This document shows, piece after piece, positions 1 to 12,608 of a stretch of DNA of 64,000 nucleotides. Below the pieces are notes generated by a model that ran no database searches, had not been told where the DNA came from, and saw nothing but the letters and a program-made list of their open reading frames with translations. How positions within the stretch are numbered: position 1 is the stretch's first letter; each line of letters starts with the position of its first letter. The DNA lies in assembly GCA_964019155.1 (NCBI GenBank), contig OZ025243.1:32160028-32224027 (forward strand). The letters run 5' to 3'. A program made the translations under genes and the position numbers. This stretch comes from Osedax fenrisi (taxonomy: Eukaryota; Annelida; Polychaeta; Sabellida; Siboglinidae).

Positions 1-1
1 T

Positions 2-505
2 CCATCTAATTCTCTTGTTATTGAACATCTGAATGAAGATGAAAGAAATATTAACTTCGTATATAAAATACTTTCATATTTAAATATGTCTAAAAACTCT
101 CTGACCTCATACAAATTTATAAACTCAATATGTGTAATATACTTCAACTCACCTAACTCTCTATACACATTTCATTCCAATGTGAACCATATTAAAAAAG
201 ACCCCCGATTCTCCCATCTTTATATACGAGAACAACGCTCAGGCAATGAAATATTCAGAGGTAGAGTTATATATCATGCCATAAAAGAAAGTTTAACACC
301 AACTGGCACTAGGTGCACATATAATAATTATAATAATACATTTGAACTACGTCAAACTAAGAACTCAAAAATAGATTGGTCCTGTAATCCCATAAATATT
401 ACAGAATATGATTTCAAAACATGGAAGACTTCTTATGAAGTATATATACAGACCAAACATAATACAAATAAAATTGACTTAGTCAATGACCAACACACAC
501 AATGA
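2..505 (+). pseudogene. LINE ORF1 protein, C-terminal part (truncated by window edge)
   Basis: The reading frame is open from base 2 and ends with TGA just before 506. It is 168 codons long and the N-terminal zinc-binding part lies outside the window. The last third (TFELRQTKNSKIDW and the following tryptophan-containing segment) matches the corresponding region of the intact ORF1 at 45,073-46,110 (NYELRHYHNNKVNW). ORF1 proteins of this group bind the element RNA. No internal stop is seen in the visible part, so ORF1 may be intact upstream. It is marked as a pseudogene because the partner ORF2 is frameshifted. Confidence 0.75.
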
Positions 506-646
506 CATATAACCACCCATGACAACCACATCAGATCAATATCCTCGACCTTCACCATTCCTACCAGTATCATTCACCAATCTCATTCATCCTCACTACA
601 CATCATAAACCAACCCTGTCCCTTACCTACCATCTCCAATATAAAT

Positions 647-3476
647 ATGTCCTCTGCACCATATAAAATTCCACACTTATCCAATATTAAGGCTGCAACA
701 CTTAATGTTTGCTCTATCAGAAATAAAGCTGATCTTATAATCGAATTATTTACTGATCTTAACTTAGATATTATGTGTATTACAGAAACATGGCTTAATC
801 TTAATGATACCCCCATAATTGCCACATTAAACACAAATACATTAAGCTTCGTTCACCTTCCAAGACCTAGTTCCCACTTTGGTAGAGGATTATGTGTATT
901 ATATAACAAATGTATTAAGCTAATAAGCTATAAAGACCTTTCTCTTGAACATTCCGAGGCTTTTTCATGCACATTTCATCCCAATAACTCACTTCCACTT
1001 ACAATAATAACCATCTACCGACCACCGCATCAATCTATTCCTCATTTTATTGAAGAACTCGATACTCTACTTTACGCATTAACTCCTAAAACAATTCTAA
1101 CCGGTGATTTTAATATTCCTATCACCTCTACTTCACATAATTCTCGACATCTCTACGATATACTTGAATCACACAATTTGTCCCAAAAAGTCACTACCCC
1201 TACACATACAGCAAACAATATTCTTTATCTTGTTATATCAAATAAATCATCTGATATAATTTCCAACACTGTAACTCATAACCTTATAACTGACCACTAC
1301 ATTGTCCTTTTTAATATCTATGTCCCTAAGCCAACCCGCCTATCAAAAACTATTAAAATTAGAAATATTGCTAAAATTGATATTTCAAAATTTATGGAAG
1401 ACTTTATTAATAATATTTACATTTGTGGTAACAACAAAACTTTATCCCATTTTGACTATATTCTTTCCTCTACTCTTGATGTTCATGCACCTATTAAACA
1501 AAAGTCGATTATAGTACGTGATAACTCAAAATGGTTTAATAATAATCTTGTCACCGAAAAACGAAAACTACGAAAAGCCGAAAAATGCTGGCGTAGATCT
1601 AAATCTACTACCGACTTTGACATATTTGTACTATGCAGACAGCAATATCGTAGTTTACTCAAAACAACGAAAGAAAATTATTATACTGATCTACTTACTA
1701 ACGCAGGAAAAGACTATAAGAAAATATTTAAAATATCCAATACACTACTAGGGCGCCTTAATCGACGTATTCTTCCAGATACTTCTATATTAGATAATAT
1801 TAATAACTTTGATATATTCTTTACCGCTAAAGTAAATGACATTATTACATCTCTTCCCTCCCCTCTATCATATGTACCAACCATCCCTCCATATTCTCTT
1901 TCATTACTGAACCTTCCATCTACTTCGCTGGTTGAGAAGCTTCTCCTGTCTGTGAAATCAACATGTTCCCTTGACCCCATTCCTGTCACCCTCTTACATA
2001 AGCTGATACCTTATATTGTTATGTACTATAAGGAAATAATCGAAGAATCAATTATATCTGGCTCAGTACCTTCGTGTATGAAGTTAGCTAATGTTACTCC
2101 TACTATTAAAAAAACCTGACTTGGATAAATCACTGCTCGCGAGCTACCGGCCGATATCACATCTCTCGTATATTTCTAAAGTACTTGAAAGAGTTGTAGC
2201 TATTCAACTTAATGACTATATACTCAGTAACAAAATCCTCAATAAATTTCAGAGTGCTTATACTAAAAAGAAAAATACCGAAACAGCTCTTGTCTATATT
2301 ATTAATTCCCTTCAGCGTGCATCCTTTAATAAACATAGCTCTGTGATCATACTATTAGATCTTTCAGCAGCATTCGATACCTTAGATCATAGCACTTTAA
2401 TGTTAAGACTTCAGTCTATAGGTATAAATGGAACCGCTCTTGAATGGTTCAAATCATATCTTCAAAATAGATATTTTTCTATTCAGATTGATTCTCTGAC
2501 ATCCACACCTCGGTCAATCCATCATGGTGTACCGCAGGGATCTGTTCTCGGACCAATACTCTTCAATATATACATGATCCCAATATTTGATATTTTTAAT
2601 AAATATCCAAATATTGGCTACCATTCCTATGCAGATGACCTACAAGTATATATGATTTTAAAAGACCCTACTAAAGATATACCTATACTCAACAACTGCC
2701 TTGAGGATATACGAACATGGCTAAACTCAAACTCTCTCTCACTGAATAGCTCAAAAACCATTGCACTCCATATTTCTTTATCAAATAAGTCCACTATTCC
2801 AAATATATATATTGGTAATGATTGTATACCTTACTCCAGATCAGCCCGTAATCTAGGAATTATATTAGACACCACATTATCATTTACACATCAGATCTCC
2901 AATATAATTAAATCAGTAAATTTTATATTATACACTATAAAAATTATTAGACCTTCAATATCCACTGAAATTGCTAAACTACTTATAACATCTCTTATTC
3001 TACCTAAATTAGATTACTGTAATTCGATTATTAATGGTATACCGGATTATTTACTACATAAACTACAACTTTTGCAAAATTCAGCAGTCAGACTCATATA
3101 CAATATAAATAAATTCTCTAGAACACACATATCACCTTACATGAAAATATTACACTGGCTCCCAATTAAATACAGAATAATATATAAAATATGTATGCTA
3201 ACCCATCATGCCACTCATCACAGCCAACCTGACTACTTACATACTCTACTTACTCCCTATACATCATCACGCCCAATACGACTTTGCCTCAAGTATACTC
3301 TAGTCATACCAGATTTGCGTAATGTATCCATAAAACAAAAGAGAGCCTTCTCAATATCTGCACCTATAGCCTGGAATAGACTTCCTTATAACATTCGTTC
3401 TATTCAATCAACCATGTTATTCAAAAATAAGCTTAAGACATATCTTTTCTCTTTGGCTTATCCTAATAACAACTAG
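647..3476 (+). pseudogene. LINE ORF2: endonuclease-reverse transcriptase, one frameshift
   Basis: The N-terminal half (647-2119) is an apurinic/apyrimidinic-type endonuclease domain with the motifs CITETWL, GDFNI and TDHY. The second half (from about 2103 to 3476, next frame) is the reverse transcriptase with YRPIS, LLDLSAAFDTLDH, HGVPQGSVLGPILFN and the catalytic YADD at about 2627-2638. It ends in the usual C-terminal segment AFSISAPIAWNRLPYNIRS. The two halves are joined by a one-base frame change near 2100-2106, beside a run of seven A. Apart from that no stop is visible, so this is a recently damaged copy. The product would nick target DNA and prime reverse transcription from the nick. 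Confidence 0.9.
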
Positions 3477-3554
3477 TCAACATTTAATGCACGGCCGAAA
3501 ATTTCTGATGAAGTTGATGGCAGTGCCTAAAACATTAGGTTACAGGTTACAGGT

Positions 3555-3884
<330 letters not shown>

Positions 3885-3899
3885 ACCCCACAACACCAG

Positions 3900-4172
3900 G
3901 GTACACCGACCTCCATATACGAACCGCTAGCAGAGGAGCGAGGCTGCACGCTTCACTGCCCACAGGATTGTGTGTTCTCTGTTTGGACGCGATGGTCTAA
4001 ATGTACCGACTCCTGCGGTCAAGGTCTTTCTTTGAGGTCAAGGACCGTGGTGATATCCGGCCAGTACGGAGGTCGACCTTGTCAAGGACGTCTGCGCAAC
4101 CAGAGTCGACCTTGCGCTTTCCGAGAATGTTTCAACTGGACGGTGGGCGAGTGGTCAACATGCAGTATCGAG
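3900..4172 (+). other. THSD7A: THSD7-like exon: TSP1 module
   Basis: The acceptor is CAACACCAG before GGT and the donor is GAG/gtattg. It is 91 codons, phase 0 to 0. It encodes a linker ending EERGCTLHCPQDC, then a TSP1 repeat with the WTRWSKC and CGQG signature, six cysteines, and the start of the next repeat (NWTVGEWSTCSIE). The (ACT)n array ends 15 bp upstream. Confidence 0.9.
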
Positions 4173-6779
4173 GTATTGTGGCCTAGATAGTGGACACTAG
4201 GGTATCGTCATAGTTCATCAGTATATTCGTGAACACTTAGGGATATATTTTGTTTAAAATTCAAAGTTAATCAATATTTTAAGCATTATAACTATCTTGA
4301 CGCCCATAATATAATCAATATGTATACATATATGTATACATATATACTATAGTCAATAACATATATCATAATAATATCTGAAAACTAATATTTAATAAAC
4401 TACAATTAAATATTAGTATAACTTTCTATTAACTCTTTATATAGTTAATTTAAAAAAAGGCTAATTATATATTAGATGCATTATACACTATTGCTCTTCC
4501 ACTGAGGCCGGGTATTGTATTATTAACCCTTCCGCCCCCCCGCAGAATGGAGCTTGTGGTTTCGGGGCTCAACAAAGGAATATCTCCTGTTTACGGCATG
4601 ACGGCATTGTAGTCAGAGATACTCTTTGTAAACCTGAACAATTGTATCACGTTAGTAATATATATAATATAGACTGTCTTCGTGACTAAGACGGTTACGT
4701 CATCTGATACATAAGTATGCCTATTATAGTAGGTAGTGATGGGCACCGATCTTTTTTTCCTGGATAGGCGATACCGATCCCGATCTGCTATTATAAGAAT
4801 AGCAGCATAATAGCAGCATAATAGACATTTAAAATTAATAGCAGCATAATATCAGCATAATAGCAGCATAACAGCAGCATAACAGCAGCATAATATCATT
4901 ACAAATTAATAGCAGCATAATAGCAGCATAATAGACATTTAATAGCAGCATAATAGCACAATGTAAACATTTGAGGCTCTAGCATATGCTGTTATGCTGC
5001 TATTATGCTGCTATTACTGTTTGCTGGGATGATCTCTCCAAGATGTATTCGTTACAGTACGAAGCATACGAGTGTAGGCTCCGTTAATCTTCTTTTCTAT
5101 CGATTGTGTTAGAGTCCATGTAACGGATCCGTAAATAAGTACGGATTCAACTGCTGCTCTGAAAAATTTTCTTTTGAGACCTTAACTTTGATTGTCATCT
5201 TGATTGCATGCTATTTAAAGCAACACATGCTTTAGCGATTCTTATATTTACATCTCTGTCATTTTACTTAATAGAGCTTCCTAGATATTTGAAGTCTTCT
5301 ACTCGTTTTATCATATTTCCGCCTATACTTTCCATATGTATGTCCCTAGGCTATGTTCTGGTTGAAATTTATGTATTCTGTTTGATCAGATTTGATGTTA
5401 AGTACAATTTATTTTGCGGCTAGTTCGATTTTTATAAATAGAGTATTGGCATCTTTTAAGGTAGGTACCTTTTACCTATTACTTGTATCGGCAATGTCGT
5501 CTGCATAGTCTATGTCGGTAATTTGTTCTGCAGTCCCGCATGCGGGGTATCGTATGCTTCTTATTCAAGTTAAAGTAAATCCGAGTTCTCCGTTATGCTA
5601 TATTTTATAAGTATTTATTTACTTTTTGGGTTTATTGTGTCAAATGCTTTTGAAAAACCAATGAATAAGATTGATAGTGGTAGGTTTTTATCTTTTACTC
5701 CTTCTAATATTCGTCTTATATATAATAATCTTATTGACTATAGTCAGAATTTGTCCTCTCGTAGATCTATTTTTACGGAAACCATTTTGGTTTCACCTTA
5801 GAATTTTATAAATTTCTGGTAAAATTCTGTTTAGGAAAAAATAAAATTTCCTATATAAATTCATTGAATTGGATACAAATATCTACTCATTATACGACGT
5901 AAAATATACTCAAATTACATTGTACGTTGAGTCAAAGTCGATGGTTTACTTATATGATATCAATTGATTATATTCTATTATGGTCAAAATAACAATTATT
6001 ATTTAAATACTAAGTGGTCTTGCAATACCTTGGAAAACATTATAAATAATAATCAATACAATAGCATATAAATATAAAAATAAAATACTAACATGTTGTT
6101 AATATTCTTATAAATAAATATTATAATATTATAATATTATAATATACTCTATAGAGTATCGTATATACAATAATATGCACCGATCCTTTTTTTATAGATC
6201 GGCGATCCCGATCACGATCCTGATCGTCAATTATTTACCCGATACTTTGCAGATACCGATCCCGATTCTCTCTTTCCTACCCGATCCTGATAAATGATCG
6301 CGATCCTAACCAATGGGTCATTCAATAACATTTAGAAGTGATATTATATAATTGTTTATTAATGAATTATCTGCTCTTGTTAAAACTTTGGATGCCTTAA
6401 CTTTAAGTGAAACTTCTTCTAAATTCCTAAATGGGATGCAAGTCCTTTAGAGTCCTTTGGAGTCCTCCACCAAAATACGCGGTAGTTGATCTTCTGTCCA
6501 CTTAATTATATTGTTCATGCAACTTTATCGTGGATTTCTCTCTTCCGAACTACTTCGATAATAACTTAGAATAACCAATCACTCTTCCGATGGTAGAATG
6601 CTTCTTTACATGACAGAATAACTTACATTTTCTTATTATGATTTATAGAACGGTTTTCACATCTTATTAGTTACTGATTTTTAGAACATATATGATTATT
6701 TGAAATATATTCATTTGATTATTCTCTATACAAGATTATAAATAGTGTTCAGATCGCTTTACTTTCGATATACAAATTA

Positions 6780-6840
<61 letters not shown>

Positions 6841-7398
6841 GAAATAACTAGGTATTAAATACTGCCCTAACAAAGTATAACAACCCCCGATTAGAGAGAA
6901 CAAGAGTGTTTCATAGCGTGTCCGGGGGACTGTGTGCTATCCGAGTGGACGGGATGGACCCCCTGTGAGAGACCGTGCACTCCGGACTTCACACTAGGTA
7001 AGTTAGCTATAGCTATAGGTAGATAGAGTTAACTGTCCGAGTGGCTCAGCGATAGCTTAAGCTTATAGCTAAGCTGTCGGCCACGGAGGCTGTATACAAC
7101 TGTATACACCTATAAGTTGTGAGAAACTAGCCTGGAGCCATATATTATGATATAGCTATTAGCTATAGCTATATCTATATGTGTACAACTTGTACAGTAC
7201 AAGTGATCTTATATGATAGCGTATACACAATTATTGGATATCATTACAACCATGATTCCTATCACAACAGCGCCATATTTGTTTAGATAATTAAACTAGA
7301 TATTTGTAATAATAATAATGATAATAATAGTGCATTTTATCACTCAAATATCTAATAGAAAGTTACTTCAATAAATAAAAACATACAATTCATTGATC

Positions 7399-7446
<48 letters not shown>

Positions 7447-8581
7447 AATGATAACTAGTTAAGGGTCAGCGAAATCTTTGAGGTGCTTATATGTAAAATA
7501 TAGGAAAAAAAGTTGTCAACTAAAATAATGGTAAATTAATGACATTTAATTTTGTATTATTTATTTTAATATGTAGATAACATTCATCCATTGATATATA
7601 GGTATACTATAACACGACTTATCATGTTAAGGGGATGAGTCATACTTACATATTATTTTTTAAATATTAATAATCAAACTGAACGACGTTCGATTAAGAT
7701 GGCCTACAGACTCGCAGTAGGAGCATAATAGCCGACCCCGTCGAGGACAGAACGCCGTGTCCTTCGCAGATGTACGAGAGTAGGTCGTGTCGTGGCGCCA
7801 CCGGTACTAATACCGGTAACCATGGTTACTGCCCTACTTACAGCTGGCACACGTCGTACTGGTTCGGGTCGAGGAGAGCTGTCTGGTGCCAGAGGAGCGA
7901 TGGGGTGCCAGTTATAGGTTAGGGTAGTAGTGGGGTGGGGGTATTAGTTGCGGTAACATCTGTAGTATAGTAATGTGTGTGGTAGTAGTAGTAGCACTAA
8001 TATATTTGTGTACAATTCTCAATGAATTCAATATATTTTCAATAAATAATATTATTATCAATATATATATATATACATAGGTTTATATTATTTATAGGTA
8101 TATTATCAATACATGTAGTAGCTGTATTTTATTTAAATAAATTACAAAATATGAAATCATTGTCAATGAACCTGTCATACACGTAGGAGGGTGTACAAGA
8201 TTGGTAAAACCTACCAATCAGAAGATTTGTGATCCTAGATGTAAAGGAAGGGTGAACAATTCCTATTGTCAAGTTAGTACCGACTGGTTTCATTCGTAAG
8301 GTGCACAATTATATATAGGTGTGAGTATAAAGTATAATTATATAACTAATATATTATCTATAGATATAATTGTAATACAAAATTATATATATAATATGTA
8401 TCATAACTTGAGTTTAATTTGTTATAGTAACATTAATATATAATATTTGTAAAACTATATTTATTATATAAAAGAATAGAATTTAAAATATAATTATAAT
8501 CAGAATTTAATTGTTGTTATGACTCACCATTAATGATTAATTAGTCACCTATAGGTGTATACTCTTGGATAACGATACTAT

Positions 8582-8638
<57 letters not shown>

Positions 8639-11034
8639 TGTTACCTATCAATTTAGATACTAAGTATTTTCGATAAAGAAATATCACTCGCATAACTCGT
8701 ATTAACTAGTTCTCCCGTTCACCACCAGGACACCAATAATTGTAGATGTATCGGAGGTTACGCTTCGGTGTACAACGAGGATTCCTATCTGGTTCACTGC
8801 GAACTAATCGTGATGGTATTCAACAGGAGCAGGGGCAGCGTGCAACCCGAAGATAACGTAGTGATCGGTTAGCATGTTAGGCCCGGCGTCGTAAGGTAAA
8901 GCATTCTAGATGGTCTGGGGTTAAAGGTCAGGGAGGCCGTATCTGCGGGTAGATCGCTACCACGGTGTATGTAAATTAAATAGGATGCGTAATGTAGTTT
9001 TATATAATGCAATAATTGTTAGATAAGTAAATACCTTGATCTGAATTCGAAGTGACATTAGAGCCATTTTATTATAAGACACAAATACATATCTAGTTCT
9101 AGGAACGGATGAAAGTAATTCACGAAATAAAACAAATTTAAACGATACAATAGTTTTATACTAAGTAATTATGTCTCAGAATTGACATTACTATAGGCTA
9201 TAGCCAAAAAAAAACTATTGTATTGTTTATGGTATACCTGATTTTTATAAAAGATACCTGACTGTACAAGTGAATACATGTATTGTAAGGCTCATTGTGA
9301 TCATAGTTATATGTACGACTTGTGATTAATAGTTGTAAATATGTACATTTATTTTAGATAAAATATGAGACAAAGATATCGTGGAAACCAATTATTTTTG
9401 TTGAAATCAATCGAGTGATAATAACATTAAGTAATAATACCCGATACATCTATTATTATTACTATAATAACATCATCTAAGTGTATCAATAGTAACAACC
9501 AAGTGAATAGTTACGTTATGTATAAATGCAATACAATTAATCAAACCAATACATAGATGATATTTAGAAATATTATTATACACTCTATGCGATCTTCTAT
9601 GCCATAGTTATGTATGCCACACCCACAATGACCTTCAGATACGTCCAGCTACACGGGTTACGTGACCTTGGGAATCGTCGCCTTCATATTCGTGTTCCTA
9701 GTCACCGGAACATACTACTTTAGGTTTGTAATAACCATAGCAACTGACGGATGATACTAATTTAGATTTGTTTACATTAGTAACGGGGTTGGTGTTGGTG
9801 GACATGTATTAGCACCTACTACTTTATGTAGGCGATAACCATAGTAACAGGCATAAGTGAGGTATGGGACTTTATCCGTAACACTACCCATGCTGTATAC
9901 TAATCATATATAGTAAAGATCCCATATATGAGTGATCTCTATCATTATTACCACACTAGGTAACTGTGATGGTGATGCGGGGTTGGGTAATGGAAACTGT
10001 ATAAACCTATATTATGTATTGTATATCATAATACTTAATATTACCAAAGATGTGTTCAGTAAACAAATGTGTACAAGGTATACCTTAGTGGTTAACTCAG
10101 TTGTGAATAAGGGCAACTATGCATACCTAATACTACTTTATGTTTATTTACTACACTAACCTATATAACCACCAAATTAACCGAGGGTAAATATTCCAAT
10201 GTGTGTTTGTATAGGTTATCTATACGATTATTTTCCGTGCAGAAGTGTAGCTATTAACAGTTTATTGAATTAATTCATACTTTATTAATTTTTAATGAAT
10301 CTATTTTAATGATGAAGTTGCTAGCGAGATAGCCTACTTATTACACAGCAATTTACCCTAGCACATAATGTCCATATAATTCCCTATGGAAACATGTGTT
10401 AGTATACATGGTGAATATCTATGACACGATAAATCGTCGTACATTTCGTCATATGAACGAAATGAAACACTGGTCGTAGATTGCAATCTGAGTATGCGTA
10501 GTCTCACTTGTATCAACTGTGTACATACACCCTAAGATGTACCGGAATGCAATAGAAACGTTGTCACCACTGTTAAGGGGGTATCCCACTACAAGTATTT
10601 CCGGCAACAATTTTCTATAAAGTTAACTACAATTGTAGTGGAAAACCCCCTTACTTTCCGGTAACTTGCGTGAAATATAATAAATGTATAGGGGGTATCC
10701 CAATAAAACTTAGAAATAGATAGAAAATGGTTTTAAAATTACAATATTTCAGTGTATGTTTTAAAATCTTGTAGTGGGATACCCCTTTATGTATATCATT
10801 TATCATGTTCAAAGTATATATTTTTATATTACATTAATGTTATTATACTTCACTACGGACTACATCACCATACTCGAAGTAATACCTAGTATAGTATAAA
10901 CCTAGTATTGCCCGACCTCACTCTATCTCATCTTACGCAGTCGAGACGAGAGAAAGAATTCCGCCTCTAATGTGGACTCTGTGATCTGCGAGAATAAAGC
11001 GATTCCGGAAGCCAAACTACCCAAAGACAATTAA
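3900..11034 (+). CDS. THSD7A: Thrombospondin type-1 domain-containing protein 7 (THSD7A/B-like), last eight exons
   Basis: The exons are 3900-4172, 4546-4650, 6907-6997, 7699-7917, 8187-8272, 8729-8867, 9639-9723 and 10941-11034. Together they are 1092 nt, 363 residues plus stop, and every junction phase agrees. The protein is a large type I membrane glycoprotein built of thrombospondin type-1 repeats. Here we see two TSP1 module starts (CPQDCVFSVWTRW and CPGDCVLSEWTGW), the family hallmark VWCQRSDG followed by a Gly-Gly-Cys across a splice junction, a Cys-rich membrane-proximal module (QKICDPRCKG, NNCRCIGGY), one transmembrane helix and a 31-residue tail. In vertebrates THSD7A acts in endothelial migration and is a podocyte surface antigen. 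Any role here is inference. Symbol A versus B cannot be decided. The upstream exons lie left of the window, beyond the LINE. Confidence 0.9.
4546..4650 (+). other. THSD7A: THSD7-like exon: rest of a TSP1 module
   Basis: The acceptor is C-rich (CCGCCCCCCCGCAG) and the donor is gttagt. It is 35 codons, phase 0 to 0. It completes the module begun in the previous exon with CGFGAQQRNISCLRHDG and ends at LCKPEQLYH. Confidence 0.85.
4736..4790 (+). mobile_element. hAT-like terminus with GATC-rich body (fragment)
   Basis: TAGTGATGGGCACCGATC resembles the end of a hAT DNA transposon. It leads into a T-run and CGATACCGATCCCGATC. The same internal segment, in the same orientation, recurs at 6176-6310. 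No matching inverted end was found nearby, so this is a fragment. Confidence 0.45.
4793..5015 (+). repeat. Minisatellite of AGCAGCATAAT units with inverted copies
   Basis: At least ten variants of an 11-12 bp unit (AGCAGCATAAT / AGCAGCATAAC) are interleaved with AGACATTTAA. Near 4990-5012 the unit appears inverted (TTATGCTGCTATTATGCTGC), so the region can form a hairpin or cruciform. Confidence 0.8.
5035..5812 (-). pseudogene. Degraded RTE-like LINE reverse transcriptase
   Basis: On the minus strand, in several frames broken by stops and indels, the reverse transcriptase blocks QNGFRKNRSTRGQIL, a degraded FSKAFDTIN and a YADD-type box (DIDYADDIAD) appear in the right order. They are followed by the low-conserved C-terminal part. 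This is the family order of an RTE/BovB-type LINE. The copy is too decayed to be functional. It lies in a THSD7 intron, antisense to the gene. Confidence 0.7.
6176..6312 (+). repeat. GATC-rich dispersed repeat, second copy
   Basis: GCACCGATCCTTTTTTTATAG followed by repeated CGATCCCGATC-like words, related to 4737-4786 in the same orientation. It is directly followed by a SINE 3' fragment. Confidence 0.5.
6313..6468 (+). mobile_element. tRNA-derived SINE, 3' body fragment (+)
   Basis: It matches the body of the full copy at 30,348-30,617: GATATTATATAATTGT, then TGGATGCCTTAAC, then AGTGAAACTTC and the end GGGATG...AGTCCTTT. The tRNA head is missing. The terminal AGTCCTTT/AGTCC word is present three times, as a short tandem tail. 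Confidence 0.7.
6783..6839. repeat. (TA)n microsatellite
   Basis: About 57 bp of nearly pure TA in a THSD7 intron. Similar tracts follow at 7403-7444 and 8588-8637. Confidence 0.95.
6907..6997 (+). other. THSD7A: THSD7-like exon: TSP1 module start
   Basis: The acceptor is AACAAGAG before TGT and the donor is the strong gtaagt. Phase 0 to 1. It reads CFIACPGDCVLSEWTGWTPC: the CPxDC then W-x2-W-x2-C start of a thrombospondin repeat. Confidence 0.85.
7699..7917 (+). other. THSD7A: THSD7-like exon: TSP1 modules with VWCQRSDG
   Basis: The acceptor is ATTAAG and the donor is gttagg, phase 1 to 1. It carries QTRSRSIIADPVED, a cysteine-rich stretch and SRRAVWCQRSDGVPV. VWCQRSDG is the most diagnostic THSD7 motif seen here. 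Confidence 0.9.
8187..8272 (+). other. THSD7A: THSD7-like exon: membrane-proximal Cys-rich module
   Basis: The acceptor is CACGTAG and the donor is gttagt. Phase 1 to 0. Completing the previous codon it gives Gly-Gly-Cys, then QKICDPRCKGRVNNSYCQ, matching the region just before the membrane in THSD7 proteins. Confidence 0.85.
8588..8637. repeat. (TA)n microsatellite
   Basis: About 50 bp of TA in the intron before the exon at 8729. Confidence 0.95.
8729..8867 (+). other. THSD7A: THSD7-like exon: juxtamembrane segment
   Basis: The acceptor is CACCACCAG and the donor is gttagc. Phase 0 to 1. It begins DTNNCRCIGGYASVYNED with the last paired cysteines, then a linker without cysteines leading to the membrane helix. 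Confidence 0.85.
9639..9723 (+). other. THSD7A: THSD7-like exon: transmembrane helix
   Basis: The acceptor is ACCTTCAG and the donor is gtttgt. Phase 1 to 2. It encodes YTGYVTLGIVAFIFVFLV followed by TGTYYF, one hydrophobic span of about 20 residues. Confidence 0.85.
10577..10785. mobile_element. Short MITE with GGGGTATCCCACTACAAG inverted ends
   Basis: Both ends read GGGG(G)TATCCCACTACAAG inward, and two further copies of the word lie inside in opposite orientations. It is flanked by TTAA on the left and TTTA on the right, which suggests but does not prove a TTAA-type target. A related end (GTTGTAGTGGGACCCCTTTAAAG) appears at the right edge of the window. It lies in the last THSD7 intron. 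Confidence 0.65.
10941..11034 (+). other. THSD7A: THSD7-like terminal coding exon
   Basis: The acceptor is CATCTTACGCAG. Phase 2. It encodes a 30-residue hydrophilic cytoplasmic tail (starts RDERKNSASN, ends KLPKDN) and TAA at 11032-11034. Confidence 0.9.
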
Positions 11035-11375
11035 CCGCAACAGAAGATGATTACGATGAACAATCGACCGTTGATTATTAATCGGAGAGACAATTAAAGA
11101 TGAACTATTATCGTCGAGCATGCAATATACGAACGATGTTTTATACCTTTAATACACATTACATATGTACATATATACATATATACATAAATGTGCGTGA
11201 GATGATCGCCGGAATCGATTTCACCGCTGTAAATATATTATTTTATACGATTCGCGCAATCAAAAGAGATGCGAAAACTGCGCAAATTTAACGAACACAA
11301 TTTATACCACCATCGAAATATAGTTTTATTATTCGGACGTATATTTATTAATAAAATATATTTACATTACGATCG
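11035..11375 (+). other. THSD7-like 3' UTR with poly(A) signal
   Basis: The non-coding remainder of the last exon. The first AATAAA is at 11350-11355, so the transcript plausibly ends near 11,370. The short ORF inside it (11100-11291) has no recognisable motif. Confidence 0.5.
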
Positions 11376-11628
11376 CACCTGTCGTGTTATATGCTGACAC
11401 TATTGTACATAAAGTACGCATTGCGGACGTTAATAAATTAGAGTACGTATTTAGAAATGTTATATTTTAACGAATATAATTTAAGATAAATAAAAATATA
11501 GGTATAATACTTTAAAATTAGAAAATAAATGTAATAAATAATAAATTAAAAGTATAAAATTAGAATAACATTTATATGATATATAATATATACATATAGT
11601 CTTATAATCACAAAGAGTATCAGATATA

Positions 11629-11701
11629 TTATAGACAGTTGATCAATTCTCCAATGACTTTGCCAACGGTGAGCTCAGTATCTTTGATATTCCAGAATAT
11701 T
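11629..11701 (-). pseudogene. Orphan exon-like segment resembling the end of a death domain
   Basis: On the minus strand an acceptor-like TTGTAG precedes 23 codons reading FWNIKDTELTVGKVIGELIN and ending at TAA. W-x2-K...TVG-x-x-I-x-x-L is the pattern of the last helices of death-fold domains. No other exon of such a gene is visible between here and the end of CEP78, so it is probably a gene relic or chance similarity. Confidence 0.3.
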
Positions 11702-11724
11702 CTACAAGTTCACCGAGCCTGTAT

Positions 11725-11769
11725 TATTAGTATATAAATACATATAGTATATACATACTTATAAATATA

Positions 11770-11804
<35 letters not shown>

Positions 11805-11846
11805 TAGTATATAAATACATATAGTATATACATACTTATAAATATA

Positions 11847-11914
<68 letters not shown>
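11725..11914. repeat. Tandem duplication of a 75-80 bp AT-rich unit ending in (TA)n
   Basis: TTATTAGTATATAAATACAT...CTTATAAATATATATTT occurs twice in a row, each copy followed by (TA)n. The second tract (11847-11914) is the longer one. Confidence 0.85.
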
Positions 11915-11916
<2 letters not shown>

Positions 11917-12564
11917 ACTATATTCAATCATCTAAACAATATTATAAAATATACATTACGGAATGGAAATATCAGATTTTAGAAATACTATCAATAAAGA
12001 ATATATTTGTAATTCACTTATTTATAGGCTATGAAGAGAATACATACACTGATAATAATAGAATGATAACAGCAGTATATCAACAACTAATAGATATAAC
12101 AATGGTACATCAACAACTAATAAATGTAATAGTAATTATTAAAGGAAGTGTATTAAAAGTAATATTTTATAGACAATAAATGTTAATAATAAATGCAATT
12201 TATTGTAATATATTAAAGGAAGATATTGATTTAAAATATCATCATTGGAGAGAAAGTTAAGTTAATACATTGTGGATGCTAGTATAATATTACTGAAAAT
12301 AACTAGATATCTCACTATAAATATAGCCATAATAATATATGATATTAATGTCACTGATGTAAATTTAACAACATACTGAGAGTATTCATGTAGAAAACAA
12401 ATAATATATATTTAAGAAAAACAAACAATTAAAATACTTAATACTTAAACTACATTAATACTTCTATCTCATAATTAATATATATAATCTACATATACAA
12501 AAATAATAAAATTATATTAATACAAAAAGTAATATATATAAATAGGAAATATATTATAAGATAA

Positions 12565-12608
<44 letters not shown>

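Larger units (their letters stand above)
1..3555 (+). mobile_element. LINE non-LTR retrotransposon, CR1/L2-like, 5' end outside window
   Basis: The element runs in from the left edge: the 3' part of ORF1 (2-505), a 141 bp spacer, a complete-length but frameshifted ORF2 (647-3476), about 80 bp of 3' UTR, then a tail that changes from two copies of a 7 bp AGGTTAC unit into (ACT)n. It shares its architecture and motifs with the intact element at 45.1-49.2 kb but has diverged from it, so it belongs to the same clade and is an older copy. It lies in the intron upstream of the THSD7-like exon at 3900, in the same orientation as the gene. The clade call rests on the PHD-type ORF1 family, the apurinic-endonuclease plus YADD reverse transcriptase layout, and the simple-repeat tail instead of poly(A). 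Confidence 0.9.

Noticed and set aside
11100..11291. 63-codon ORF downstream of THSD7
   Set aside because: Lies in the 3' UTR, no motif, Tyr/Ile-rich as expected from AT-rich sequence.
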